A stretch of 12,445 nt of DNA from Acidimicrobiales bacterium (GTDB lineage: Bacteria; Actinomycetota; Acidimicrobiia; Acidimicrobiales; RAAP-2), in assembly GCA_017883105.1 (NCBI GenBank), contig JADGOF010000032.1, forward strand, positions 1 through 12,445. Reading direction: 5' to 3'. The position numbers were made by a program, and so were the translations under genes. Each line of letters begins with the position of its first letter. Within the stretch, counting starts at the first letter, position 1. A model generated the notes under the pieces. That model had not been told where the DNA came from, made no database searches, and was given only the letters and a program-made list of their open reading frames with translations. Of the stretch, positions 1 to 5,117 are shown piece after piece.

Positions 1-81
1 GAGTTGGCCGCGGTGCCACTCACCCGCAATGAGTTCCACGGCGATTGGAACTACACCGTGCATCCGAAACCGCTCACGTAA
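1..81 (+). CDS. ISAzo13-family transposase, C-terminal end only (cut by window edge)
   Basis: Frame 1 is open from the first base and stops with TAA at 79-81, giving 26 residues. They include the stretch EFHGDWNYTVHPKP. A terminal x-F-H-G-[DE]-W-N-Y-T-[IV] block close to the stop is a hallmark of ISAzo13-family (DDE) transposases, so this is the end of such an enzyme, most of which lies to the left of the window. The right end of the element should lie shortly after base 81. I cannot place the terminal inverted repeat because the left end is not visible. What follows looks like a truncated host gene, consistent with insertion into it. Family assignment rests on this short tail alone; whether the rest of the transposase is intact cannot be seen. 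Confidence 0.75.
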   Translation, partial: ELAAVPLTRNEFHGDWNYTVHPKPLT

Positions 82-284
82 TTCGCGCGCGGGCCCTAAC
101 GGTCGCGACCGGTCAGAAGATTCCCTTCAGCGAAGAAGAGGCCAGCGAGACGGTGGCAAGAGCAGAGCGCACGCTCCCTCCCGAATACCGCGGAGGCGGC
201 AAAGCATTCGGTGAGGTCGTGGTTGTCAGCCCTGATGCCACGGCAGCAAGCCGACTGGCAGGGTTCCTCGGTCGTCAACCCTGA
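82..284 (+). pseudogene. 3' remnant of an unidentified gene next to the insertion sequence
   Basis: Frame 3 is open across the end of the transposase gene and stops at 282-284. From about base 90 it has the codon pattern of a high-GC coding region and gives a plausible protein tail: a Glu-rich helix (FSEEEASETVARAER), a Gly motif (YRGGGKAFGEV) and the end SRLAGFLGRQP. The only in-frame start is a TTG at 45, inside the transposase gene, with no good ribosome binding site. I therefore read it as the C-terminal part of a gene whose 5' part was displaced by the insertion sequence. I do not recognise the family. It could instead be a short intact gene using the TTG, or a chance open frame. Confidence 0.35.
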
Positions 285-373
285 AACTCTGCTTGCAGAG
301 GCCACGGGCACCCAGGGAGTGCGGTGACGCCGACCCGTCATTGATCAGGGGCAGTACCTCACAAAGTCACCAG

Positions 374-721
374 TTACAGAGCCAAGTGAAGGCGCAGGGC
401 CTCGTCGAGCGCAGACAGAAGGTCGGGCGGCAACGATCCGACCTGTGCGCCGATGCGCTCAACGGCGACGGCACGGACCTGCTCGGCTTGAGCCTTCGAG
501 TCGAGCCGAAGTCCGGTCTCGCGTGCGGCCAACATGACTTGAAAGGGATACACCCGTTCTGTCCTCGAGGTCACAGGCACCACGGTGAGGACTCCCCGTC
601 CGAGCCGCTCGGCGGTGCTGTTCGCTCCGTCGTTACTGACGATCACTGCCGGGCGCCGCTTGTCTGCCTCCGAACCCCGTGCAGGATCGAGGTCGACCAG
701 TCGAACCTCGCCACGGCGCAT
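374..721 (-). CDS. mazF: MazF/PemK-family endoribonuclease toxin
   Basis: Product of 115 residues, the usual MazF length. It opens with MRRGEVRLVDLDPARGSE and KRRPAVIVSN, the conserved first strand and loop of the PemK/MazF fold. Next come VVPVTS at about 48-52 (the conserved Thr/Ser after a Pro) and EQVRAVAVERIG, matching the family's Q-x-R-x-x-x-x-x-R-[IL] helix. MazF enzymes cleave single-stranded RNA at short sequences and are held inactive by MazE. I chose the ATG at 719-721 rather than one 60 bases upstream. It begins exactly at the family's N-terminus, and its first base is the last base of the antitoxin stop (TGATG), which implies translational coupling to the upstream gene. The cleavage specificity cannot be read from the sequence. 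Confidence 0.92.
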   Translation of the reverse strand: MRRGEVRLVDLDPARGSEADKRRPAVIVSNDGANSTAERLGRGVLTVVPVTSRTERVYPFQVMLAARETGLRLDSKAQAEQVRAVAVERIGAQVGSLPPDLLSALDEALRLHLAL

Positions 722-939
722 CAGGCAAGACCGTCGTTGATGGTGACGTCCCAAACATCGGCGTTGCCCTCCGTCTCCCATTCCTGCCAGGCGTCTTCAT
801 ATGCACCTCCCAGTCCCGAGGCACGCAGAAGCCGGACAGCTTTGTGGACCACGGCAGAACGGGAAACGAAACCCTTCGAGCTGGCGTAGGCATCGAGGAA
901 CTCAACGTCCTCCTCCGGCAGGCTGACACTGACCTTCAT
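721..939 (-). CDS. mazE: MazE-like antitoxin, ribbon-helix-helix type
   Basis: Product of 72 residues directly upstream of the toxin gene and overlapping it by one base. The N-terminus MKVSVSLPEEDVEFLDAYA followed by SRSAVVHKAVRLL is a ribbon-helix-helix DNA-binding domain: the strand that contacts DNA, then two helices. The C-terminal third (YEDAWQEWETEG, with several Trp and acidic residues) matches the flexible tail with which actinobacterial MazE proteins block their MazF partner. It should neutralise the toxin and repress the shared promoter. Five bases upstream of the ATG lies an inverted repeat suited to binding by an RHH dimer. There is no clear Shine-Dalgarno sequence, so the mRNA may have a very short or no leader. 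Confidence 0.87.
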   Translation of the reverse strand: MKVSVSLPEEDVEFLDAYASSKGFVSRSAVVHKAVRLLRASGLGGAYEDAWQEWETEGNADVWDVTINDGLA

Positions 940-942
940 ACT

Positions 943-960
943 TCGATACTACTATCAGTA
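943..960 (-). promoter_or_regulatory. Probable operator/promoter of the mazEF pair
   Basis: Just upstream of the antitoxin ATG the plus strand reads GATACTACTATCAGTA, which contains two overlapping dyads: TACT-ATC-AGTA and GATA-CTAC-TATC. It is an AT-rich island in GC-rich DNA and includes TAGTAT-like -10 hexamers on the minus strand. RHH antitoxins normally repress their own promoter through such short palindromes. The dyad is seen in the sequence; its function is inferred. Confidence 0.5.
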
Positions 961-1198
961 GGACAGGAAGAGGTACCTTCCAAAGGGACCACCAAACATT
1001 GTTCAGGGACACCTCTCCAATGGTTGGAGGATGAACGTTATGGGGGAGAGAGGGGCCCCAGCGCCGAAACGGGCCAAAAGCCCCGCGCCCGAGCGCCGGC
1101 CGGACCGCCACCCGAGAACGGGGCGAGGGGCGAGGGCAAGCGCAAACAGATGGTCGGAGGATTAGTCTGCGCATCACCATCTGAGAAAGGTCGTCGGT
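961..1198. other. Spacer between mazE and the ABM-like gene
   Basis: This stretch should hold the start of the mazEF transcript on the minus strand and the promoter of the plus-strand gene at 1199. I see no RNA gene. The piece TGTTCAGGGACACCT at about 1000-1014 resembles the sort of sequence found at insertion-sequence ends, but no partner copy is visible. A short open frame on the plus strand is listed separately. Confidence 0.4.
1040..1165 (+). CDS. Possible small basic protein (41 residues)
   Basis: A GGAGG at 1026-1030 sits nine bases before the ATG at 1040 (another ATG at 1031 directly abuts the GGAGG). The frame runs to TAG at 1163-1165. The product is rich in Arg, Pro, Ala and Lys (for example APAPKRAKSPAPERRPDRHP) with no hydrophobic segment and a Trp near the end. 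Such a composition is what chance translation of GC-rich DNA often gives, so the main support is the well-spaced ribosome binding site. I recognise no family. It lies between mazE (divergent) and the ABM-like gene (same strand, 33 bases downstream). Confidence 0.2.
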   Translation: MGERGAPAPKRAKSPAPERRPDRHPRTGRGARASANRWSED

Positions 1199-1510
1199 AT
1201 GTGGGCACAAATGATCACCATGCGGTTGAAGCCAGGCAGGGAAGGCGATCTACCGATGGTGGTCGCTCAGTTGCGGGCAGCTGAACAGCCGGGTTCAGGT
1301 CTCGTGCACTCGACAACAACCCGAGACATGAAGGATCCGAGCCGAGTGATCACGTTCGTTGTCTTCGAGAGCGAAGAGAAAGCTCGGGAGCGCGAGAGCG
1401 ATCCCCGACGCCAGGAGGGACTTCAGGCCGCTAGGGCGACCATGATGGAGATCTTCGAAGGTGCTCCGGAGTTCACCGACCTGACAGTCGTTGACGACTG
1501 GGTGTTGTAG
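1199..1510 (+). CDS. Small ABM/Dabb-type protein (putative antibiotic biosynthesis monooxygenase domain)
   Basis: Product of 103 residues. It has the layout of the dimeric alpha-beta-barrel superfamily: a first strand MITMRLKPGREGDL, a helix (MVVAQLRAAEQ), a strand pair around GLVHSTTTRD, then ITFVVFESEEKARERESDPRRQEGL with the F-E-S-x-E-x-A pattern, and a long helix ending in a last strand (FTDLTVVDDWVL). ABM-domain proteins include cofactor-free quinone-forming monooxygenases and haem-degrading enzymes, but many are uncharacterised, and no substrate can be assigned here. Start: ATG at 1199 with AAAGG at 1185-1189; the ATG at 1214 is an alternative that begins at the first strand. It appears to be a single-gene unit with a hairpin at its stop codon. 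Confidence 0.78.
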   Translation: MWAQMITMRLKPGREGDLPMVVAQLRAAEQPGSGLVHSTTTRDMKDPSRVITFVVFESEEKARERESDPRRQEGLQAARATMMEIFEGAPEFTDLTVVDDWVL

Positions 1511-1525
1511 GCGGTATTCGCCTGC
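1507..1525 (+). terminator. Hairpin at the stop codon of the ABM-like gene
   Basis: GTAGGCG and CGCCTGC pair over seven positions (one G-T) around a five-base loop, overlapping the TAG stop at 1508-1510. No T-run follows, so it would be a weak or Rho-assisted terminator at best. Confidence 0.4.
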
Positions 1526-1701
1526 CCCACCCATCCACCAGTCACCCCAGGGCCTTTGTCCTCTGTCTCGCTCGCGCGCGTCCTCTCGGAGACTTCCTAA
1601 TGGCATGATCGCGTTCGCCGAAGAGTCCGAAGGCCAAATGGGCTCGGAAGCTGGTGGTGCTCTCCGCCAAACGTGAGCAACATCGCTATTTGGGAGGTGC
1701 A

Positions 1702-2337
1702 GTGGGAAAGCAGGCACGCAACTCACGACGGGAGGCCGAGCGCGCGGCAGAGCGAGAGGCTGCGCTCCGATCCCGCCGCCGGAGCAAGTTGCTTCCCTAT
1801 TGGATCGCCGCAGGCATCGTCGTGGTGGTGGTTGCGGTTGCCGTACCCGTTCTGCTCACCTCTAGTGGCTCACCGAAGTCGTCGAGCCTCTCCGGCCTCA
1901 AGACCTTCTCCGAGAACAACCACGAGCACGTGACCGGCTCCGTGACCTACGACCGCACGCCTCCGGCCGGCGGTGCCCACAGCGTCGTTTGGCAGAACTG
2001 CGGGATCTACGACCAGCCCGTCCAGAACGAGCACGCCGTCCATTCGATCGAGCACGGGGCGGTGTGGATCACCTACCAGCCGGATCTGCCGGCCGACGCT
2101 GTCGCCCCGCTGCAAGCGTTCGTCCGCACCCATGTCGTCGGGTCTCAGGGGTACCTGTTGCTCAGCCCGTATCCCGGCCTGCGGTCGCCGGTGGTGGCAT
2201 CTACCTGGGGCGCGCAGATCGCACTGAGCGGACCGAACGATCCACGGTTGGCAGCGTTTGTCTCCCGCTACGCCGGAGGTGGCCAGGGCGGTGAACGGGG
2301 CGGGGAGTGTACCGGTGGCACCGGGTCCCCGCTCTGA
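1702..2337 (+). CDS. Membrane-anchored DUF3105-domain protein
   Basis: Product of 211 residues. A basic, Arg-rich cytoplasmic tail (1-29) is followed by one hydrophobic segment (about 33-52, with a run of Val). The extracellular part carries the DUF3105 signature: NNHEHVTG, then TPPAGGAHSVVWQNCGIY and ENEHAVHS-like residues (H111, H114, H118, in EHGAVWITY). The conserved His residues and Cys100 make metal or redox chemistry plausible, but the family has no established function. I chose GTG at 1702 because GGGAGG lies just before it (1692-1697); in-frame starts from 1654 have no such site. The two downstream genes encode a SHOCT protein and a copper protein, so a role in envelope copper handling is a reasonable inference. 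The C-terminal tail is Gly-rich and probably disordered. Confidence 0.85.
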   Translation: MGKQARNSRREAERAAEREAALRSRRRSKLLPYWIAAGIVVVVVAVAVPVLLTSSGSPKSSSLSGLKTFSENNHEHVTGSVTYDRTPPAGGAHSVVWQNCGIYDQPVQNEHAVHSIEHGAVWITYQPDLPADAVAPLQAFVRTHVVGSQGYLLLSPYPGLRSPVVASTWGAQIALSGPNDPRLAAFVSRYAGGGQGGERGGECTGGTGSPL

Positions 2338-2355
2338 CCGCCGTCACCAGTGCCC

Positions 2356-2384
2356 CTTCCGGGCGCTCGGGCGGTGCCCAGGGG
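2356..2384 (+). terminator. Imperfect GC-rich hairpin after the DUF3105 gene
   Basis: GGGCGC (2361-2366) pairs with GTGCCC (2374-2379), and flanking CTTC and GGGG add weak pairs. No T-run follows. It could attenuate read-through into the SHOCT gene or have no function. Confidence 0.25.
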
Positions 2385-2459
2385 ACCTTCGCCTCTGTCG
2401 GCTCCCCCTGAACTAGCCGATCCTGTCAGCAGGAAGTCAGAACCAGGGAGGTCGCGGCC

Positions 2460-2738
2460 ATGATGCACTACGGATACGACAACGGCGGCGGCCACTGGGG
2501 GCTGTGGGTCCTCATGATCGTCGCCATGGTCGTGTTCTGGGGGGCGTTGGCGTGGATCATCGTGACCCTGGTGCGTCACCGGGGCGCACCGCCAAGCTCT
2601 GCCACCACATCGCCCGGGCCAGCGGCGGCTCCGCCCAGCTCGGATGGCCTACAAATCCTCAACGAGCGCCTTGCCCGCGGGGACATCGACGAGGACGAGT
2701 ACACCCGCCGGCGGTCCCTGATCGAGGGGACCGGGTGA
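2460..2738 (+). CDS. One-pass membrane protein with C-terminal SHOCT domain
   Basis: Product of 92 residues. A short His/Gly/Tyr-rich N-terminus (MMHYGYDNGGGHWG) precedes a transmembrane helix (about 15-38, with Trp, Met and Val). A Pro/Ala/Ser linker follows, and then a SHOCT domain at about 63-90 (LQILNERLARGDIDEDEYTRRRSLIE). SHOCT is a short oligomerisation domain commonly found at the ends of small membrane proteins. The start is well supported by AGGGAGG at 2445-2451, eight bases before the ATG. The stop overlaps the GTG of the cupredoxin gene (GTGA), so the two proteins are probably made together. Small SHOCT proteins of this shape often sit beside copper or other metal-resistance genes, which fits the neighbour. 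Confidence 0.87.
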   Translation: MMHYGYDNGGGHWGLWVLMIVAMVVFWGALAWIIVTLVRHRGAPPSSATTSPGPAAAPPSSDGLQILNERLARGDIDEDEYTRRRSLIEGTG

Positions 2739-3295
2739 GTGCTGGACCTGACCATCGCGGGATGGTCATCGCCTCGGTCATCGCAGCAGTTGCCCTGGTG
2801 ACCGGGACGGTGGCCGTGATCGCTCTGGGGATCGACCGGAATGCGACTCCGGTGAACGGGGCCTACGGTGCCATCTCCTGCTCAGCACCGGCGCTTCCCG
2901 GGACCACAGTCGGCGTTCAGGTCACTGATGCCGGCGACATGATGATGGGCCAGGCCCCGATGCGGGCGACCTTGGTAGCCTCACCCACGAGCGTACCGGC
3001 CGGCCGAGTCTCCTTCGCGGTGTCCAACACCGGAGTCCTGGTCCACGAGCTGGTGATCCTCCCCCTCCCGGCCGACGGCCCCGGCACACGGCCCACCGGC
3101 ACCGACGGAAAGATCGACGAGTCCCAAAGCCTGGGTGAGGCATCCCGTTCGTGCGGGGCGGGTACCGGCGACGGCATCGCTCCGGGGAGTACCGGATGGA
3201 CCACGGTGACCCTCAAGGCTGGTCGCTACGAGCTGGTCTGCGACCAGCCTTGGCACTACGCAGCAGGGATGTTTGACGTACTGACTGCAACCTGA
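2735..3295 (+). CDS. Membrane-anchored cupredoxin (type 1 copper protein)
   Basis: Product of 186 residues. An N-terminal hydrophobic segment (about 10-33) acts as anchor or uncleaved signal. The C-terminal half is a cupredoxin fold: strand VSFAVSNTG, then H104 in LVHELVIL, and the C-terminal loop C169-x4-H174-x4-M179 (VCDQPWHYAAGMF). These are the four ligands of a type 1 blue copper centre in plastocyanin/sulfocyanin-like proteins. It could carry electrons or bind copper outside the membrane. An extra Cys pair (C49, C140) could form a disulfide. A Met-rich stretch (MMMGQAPM, 69-76) lies before the domain and may also bind copper. Start: GTG at 2735, four-base overlap with the SHOCT gene and preceded by GAGGGG; an in-frame ATG at 2762 is the alternative. 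Confidence 0.86.
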   Translation: MSAGPDHRGMVIASVIAAVALVTGTVAVIALGIDRNATPVNGAYGAISCSAPALPGTTVGVQVTDAGDMMMGQAPMRATLVASPTSVPAGRVSFAVSNTGVLVHELVILPLPADGPGTRPTGTDGKIDESQSLGEASRSCGAGTGDGIAPGSTGWTTVTLKAGRYELVCDQPWHYAAGMFDVLTAT

Positions 3296-3317
3296 TTCTC
3301 CTACTTTGAAATTCATG

Positions 3318-3334
3318 CTTCGTGTTTCACGAAG
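3318..3334 (+). terminator. Perfect hairpin after the cupredoxin gene
   Basis: CTTCGTG and CACGAAG form a perfect seven-base-pair stem with a TTT loop, 22 bases after the cupredoxin stop. There is no T-run after it. Position and symmetry suggest a terminator of the DUF3105-SHOCT-cupredoxin unit. Confidence 0.5.
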
Positions 3335-3719
3335 GTTGGCTACCGGCGAGATGTGCGGTTACCTCCTTGCACTTCCAGTTACTCCAGGGTCAATCCGTGC
3401 ACTTCCATCAGACGGGGTGATTGAACCGGACGCCAAATCTGTCCGATGTCGATTTCCCTGATCACTGAAATGGTTGGAAACGACCAGTACTCGTTGAAGG
3501 TTTGTCCCGGATGATCGGTGTCCTCACGGACCACGGTAGACAGGCAACGTTGCCTACGAATGTCGCTATTGCTAACTGCGTGCAAACAGTCCGATAGCAC
3601 TCAGTGAAGACTCCTCCTGAGTAGTTGGGCCAGCGCGATCAGTGGCATTCCAGGGCCAGCAGTTCCTGAATCAGAAGATCAGATTCGTGACATCTGAAAC
3701 GTCGATCAGTCTGCGGAGT
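3335..3719. other. Gene-poor stretch without a recognised gene
   Basis: The base composition is visibly less GC-rich than that of the neighbours. The longest open frame is on the minus strand (3379-3600, 73 codons, ATG start, no clear ribosome binding site). Its product includes HPGQTFNEYWSFPTIS and resembles nothing I know. Codon use does not show the strong third-position GC of the real genes here, so I regard it as chance or decayed coding sequence. TGCACTTCCA occurs twice, 29 bases apart (about 3368 and 3397). I see no RNA gene. Confidence 0.4.
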
Positions 3720-4235
3720 TCAAACCTTGGGCCCGTCGACAAGACACCGGGTTCGATCACGCCCGACAGCCACCGCCACCGTGTCGAAGGTGGCGAAGGT
3801 GGCGAAGGTGGCGAAGGTGGCGAAGACGAGGCCGTAGACGATCTCATTGTGCATTCCATCACTTGACTCGTTCTGCACCCGCGTGTGGAGACGCTTGACG
3901 ACCTCGGGAAATGGATTCACCCCAAGGAAGTGTCCGAAGGGCTTGTCCAGGTCGAGCAGGGCTGCGCCGGCCATGGCTGCCACCGTGGCCGTGCGAGCTC
4001 GTCGGTCAACTGCAATCGCCGCGACAGCCATGGTGGCCAGACCGAGTACTCCGTCCCGCTTGGCAATCTTCAGAAACCGCTCTGGAGCTCCTTTGACTCC
4101 CATGTCGCAACCCCAATGCGGCATGGCATCCAGCAACAGGTGCGATCCGGCCCCAACCAAGAAAGCTGCGACTGGCCGTCGCCTCATCCTTTGACCGATG
4201 AGCACACCGGAAAGGACGTGGTTGGTCACGAACAT
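3720..4235 (-). CDS. Small membrane-associated protein resembling predicted metal-dependent hydrolases (YdjM/DUF457-like)
   Basis: Product of 171 residues. The N-terminus MFVTNHVLSGVLIG, then AFLVGAGSHLLLDAMPHWGCD (H32, D36, H40, D44) and LLDLDKPFGHFLGVNPFP (D95, D97, H102), resemble the His/Asp-containing hydrophobic helices of predicted inner-membrane metal-dependent hydrolases. Hydrophobic segments lie at about 22-38, 63-76 and 83-96. An unusual F-A-T repeat (138-150) is encoded by a 9-bp tandem repeat near the C-terminus, where another hydrophobic helix would be expected. Start: ATG at 4233-4235, with only a weak GTGAG upstream. It stands alone, with inverted repeats in the spacer upstream. 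The family link is by motif similarity only; substrate unknown. Confidence 0.68.
   Translation of the reverse strand: MFVTNHVLSGVLIGQRMRRRPVAAFLVGAGSHLLLDAMPHWGCDMGVKGAPERFLKIAKRDGVLGLATMAVAAIAVDRRARTATVAAMAGAALLDLDKPFGHFLGVNPFPEVVKRLHTRVQNESSDGMHNEIVYGLVFATFATFATFATFDTVAVAVGRDRTRCLVDGPKV
3786..3824. repeat. In-frame 9-bp tandem repeat (GAAGGTGGC, four full copies plus three bases)
   Basis: Four perfect head-to-tail copies start at 3786, 3795, 3804 and 3813, and a partial copy ends at 3824. They lie inside the minus-strand gene at 3720-4235, where each unit encodes Phe-Ala-Thr. Because the unit is a multiple of three, gain or loss of copies keeps the frame. Confidence 0.97.
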
Positions 4236-4287
4236 GGACTCACTCTGGCAGACCGGATGCGTATTGGTCAGCAGATCCCTTCGATTC

Positions 4288-4315
4288 TCGGGCTGGCAGT
4301 ATCCTTACAGCCCGA
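4288..4315. repeat. Perfect 8-bp inverted repeat
   Basis: TCGGGCTG (4288-4295) and CAGCCCGA (4308-4315) are exact reverse complements separated by 12 bases. It lies 53 bases upstream of the ATG of the minus-strand membrane-protein gene, where a repressor site or an RNA hairpin in its leader would fit. Confidence 0.85.
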
Positions 4316-4343
4316 AATATGGAGGACTTGCAAACTGATGATC

Positions 4344-4374
4344 ATCGGTTCGGGCGGGCACTACCCGAATCGGT
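4344..4374. repeat. Imperfect 11-bp hairpin
   Basis: The arms 4344-4354 (ending TTCGGG) and 4364-4374 (starting CCCGAA) pair over eleven positions with two G-T pairs and a nine-base loop. It lies upstream of the double-CxxC gene. Confidence 0.7.
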
Positions 4375-4511
4375 TCCGTCAACTCGACCGTTGCCGTACT
4401 CCTCCCCGTCTCCGGGGGATCTACAATGGAGGCAGATTCCGGTACAGTTTTTTCTGGGCCAGTCGATACGACACCTATGGGATCAAAGGCCTACTGGGGG
4501 AGACAAGAGAC

Positions 4512-4760
4512 ATGAACCAGGGGGACGGTACCGGCAGGCTGCACAAACAACGCCAGGGCGTATGCCATCGCTGCGGCTGGAGTGGGCCCGTGGCCAAGGT
4601 GGGTCGGGGTGACCGCAAGCGCCTGAAGATCGGGAGATCGTATGGTCGTCTGTGCAGCGAGTGCACTGACGATCTCATCCGCAGTCAGTCAACTTCACCG
4701 AGAGCCCAGGGCGCTGGGCGGGCCAAATCGAAGGCAGTCAGGGACCGCAACGTCGCCTGA
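4512..4760 (+). CDS. Small double-CxxC (zinc-ribbon-like) protein
   Basis: Product of 82 residues. C18-H-R-C21 and C48-S-E-C51 form two CxxC knuckles 26 residues apart, typical of a zinc ribbon. The first is followed by GWSGPVAK. Between them is a very basic stretch (GRGDRKRLKIGRSYGR), and the C-terminus is also rich in Lys, Arg, Ser and Ala. That combination suggests binding to nucleic acid or ribosomes, but I cannot name a family. The ATG at 4512 is preceded by GGGGGAG at about 4497-4503. Upstream of this ATG the same frame stays open antisense to the neighbouring gene, and I exclude that part. It seems to be a single-gene unit ending about 110 bases before the tRNA gene on the other strand. 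Confidence 0.65.
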   Translation: MNQGDGTGRLHKQRQGVCHRCGWSGPVAKVGRGDRKRLKIGRSYGRLCSECTDDLIRSQSTSPRAQGAGRAKSKAVRDRNVA

Positions 4761-4824
4761 TTGCCGATCGACCGGCTGACGGTGATCTCTGCCTGATCAT
4801 CCGGGCGGGCGGTCAATCGGAGGT

Positions 4825-4837
4825 GACCACCTTGGTC
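4825..4837 (-). terminator. Short hairpin downstream of the tRNA
   Basis: GACCA and TGGTC pair around a three-base loop, 34 bases past the tRNA 3' end. It is a weak terminator candidate without a T-run. Confidence 0.25.
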
Positions 4838-4850
4838 GTCGCTGCCGCAC

Positions 4851-4882
4851 TTGTGGGGACGGAGGTGTTGTGGGGACGGAGG
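4851..4882. repeat. 15-bp direct repeat copying the tRNA 3' end
   Basis: TTGTGGGGACGGAGG occurs at 4851-4865 and again, identically, at 4868-4882. The second copy covers the last 12 bases of the minus-strand tRNA gene plus three bases beyond it; the first lies just downstream of the tRNA. Confidence 0.97.
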
Positions 4883-4944
4883 GATTCGAACCCTCACTGG
4901 AGGCGGTTTAAGCGCCCTGCCTCTGCCGGTTGGGCTACGTCCCC
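4871..4944 (-). tRNA. tRNA with UAA anticodon (leucine), class I shape
   Basis: The 74-nt sequence folds as a complete cloverleaf. The acceptor stem GGGGACG/CGTCCCC has seven perfect pairs. The D arm is GCCC/AGGC, with one C-A mismatch at its end and a GG in the loop. The anticodon stem is GGGCG/CGCCT with loop CTTAAAC, and the T arm is GAGGG-TTCGAAT-CCCTC. In the loop U33 is followed by UAA, which reads the leucine codon UUA. The discriminator base is A, as in leucine tRNAs. CCA is not encoded. The variable loop is only five bases, whereas leucine tRNAs normally have a long variable arm. The decoding assignment is therefore by anticodon only; charging with leucine is not assured. Confidence 0.85.
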
Positions 4945-5117
4945 GATGACGTGTGGCTGCCGTGGCCAGGGACGTCTCCCTGTCCCACCAGAGGAAACCT
5001 TAGGCGCGTGCCCCTCCTCCGGCCGTGACCGAGGACACTCACCCCGGTGTCCCAACCGGAGCGTCCCGGCCGGTCTCCACCCGGCGCACTCCCACCGATC
5101 GCTGTACGTTGCCACGT

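Larger units (their letters stand above)
4236..4511. promoter_or_regulatory. Divergent spacer with several inverted repeats
   Basis: This region separates the minus-strand membrane-protein gene from the plus-strand double-CxxC gene and must hold both promoters. Three stem-forming stretches are visible: 4288-4315, 4344-4374 and 4403-4419. A run of six T follows at about 4447-4452. No RNA family is recognisable to me, and no open frame here looks like a gene. Confidence 0.5.

Noticed and set aside
1000..1014. Sequence resembling an insertion-sequence end
   Set aside because: No inverted partner and no transposase remnant are visible nearby, so it cannot be supported.
3778..3824. CRISPR array
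   Set aside because: The 9-bp units are directly adjacent, without spacers, and lie in a coding frame.
3642..3866. Plus-strand open frame with a Gly-Gly-Glu repeat
   Set aside because: It is antisense to the membrane-protein gene; the repeat is just the other strand of the 9-bp tandem repeat, and the translation has no family resemblance.
3885..4511. Long upstream extension of the double-CxxC frame
   Set aside because: The first half overlaps the conserved minus-strand gene in antisense and the rest is spacer; the ATG at 4512 has a good ribosome binding site and begins the protein-like part.
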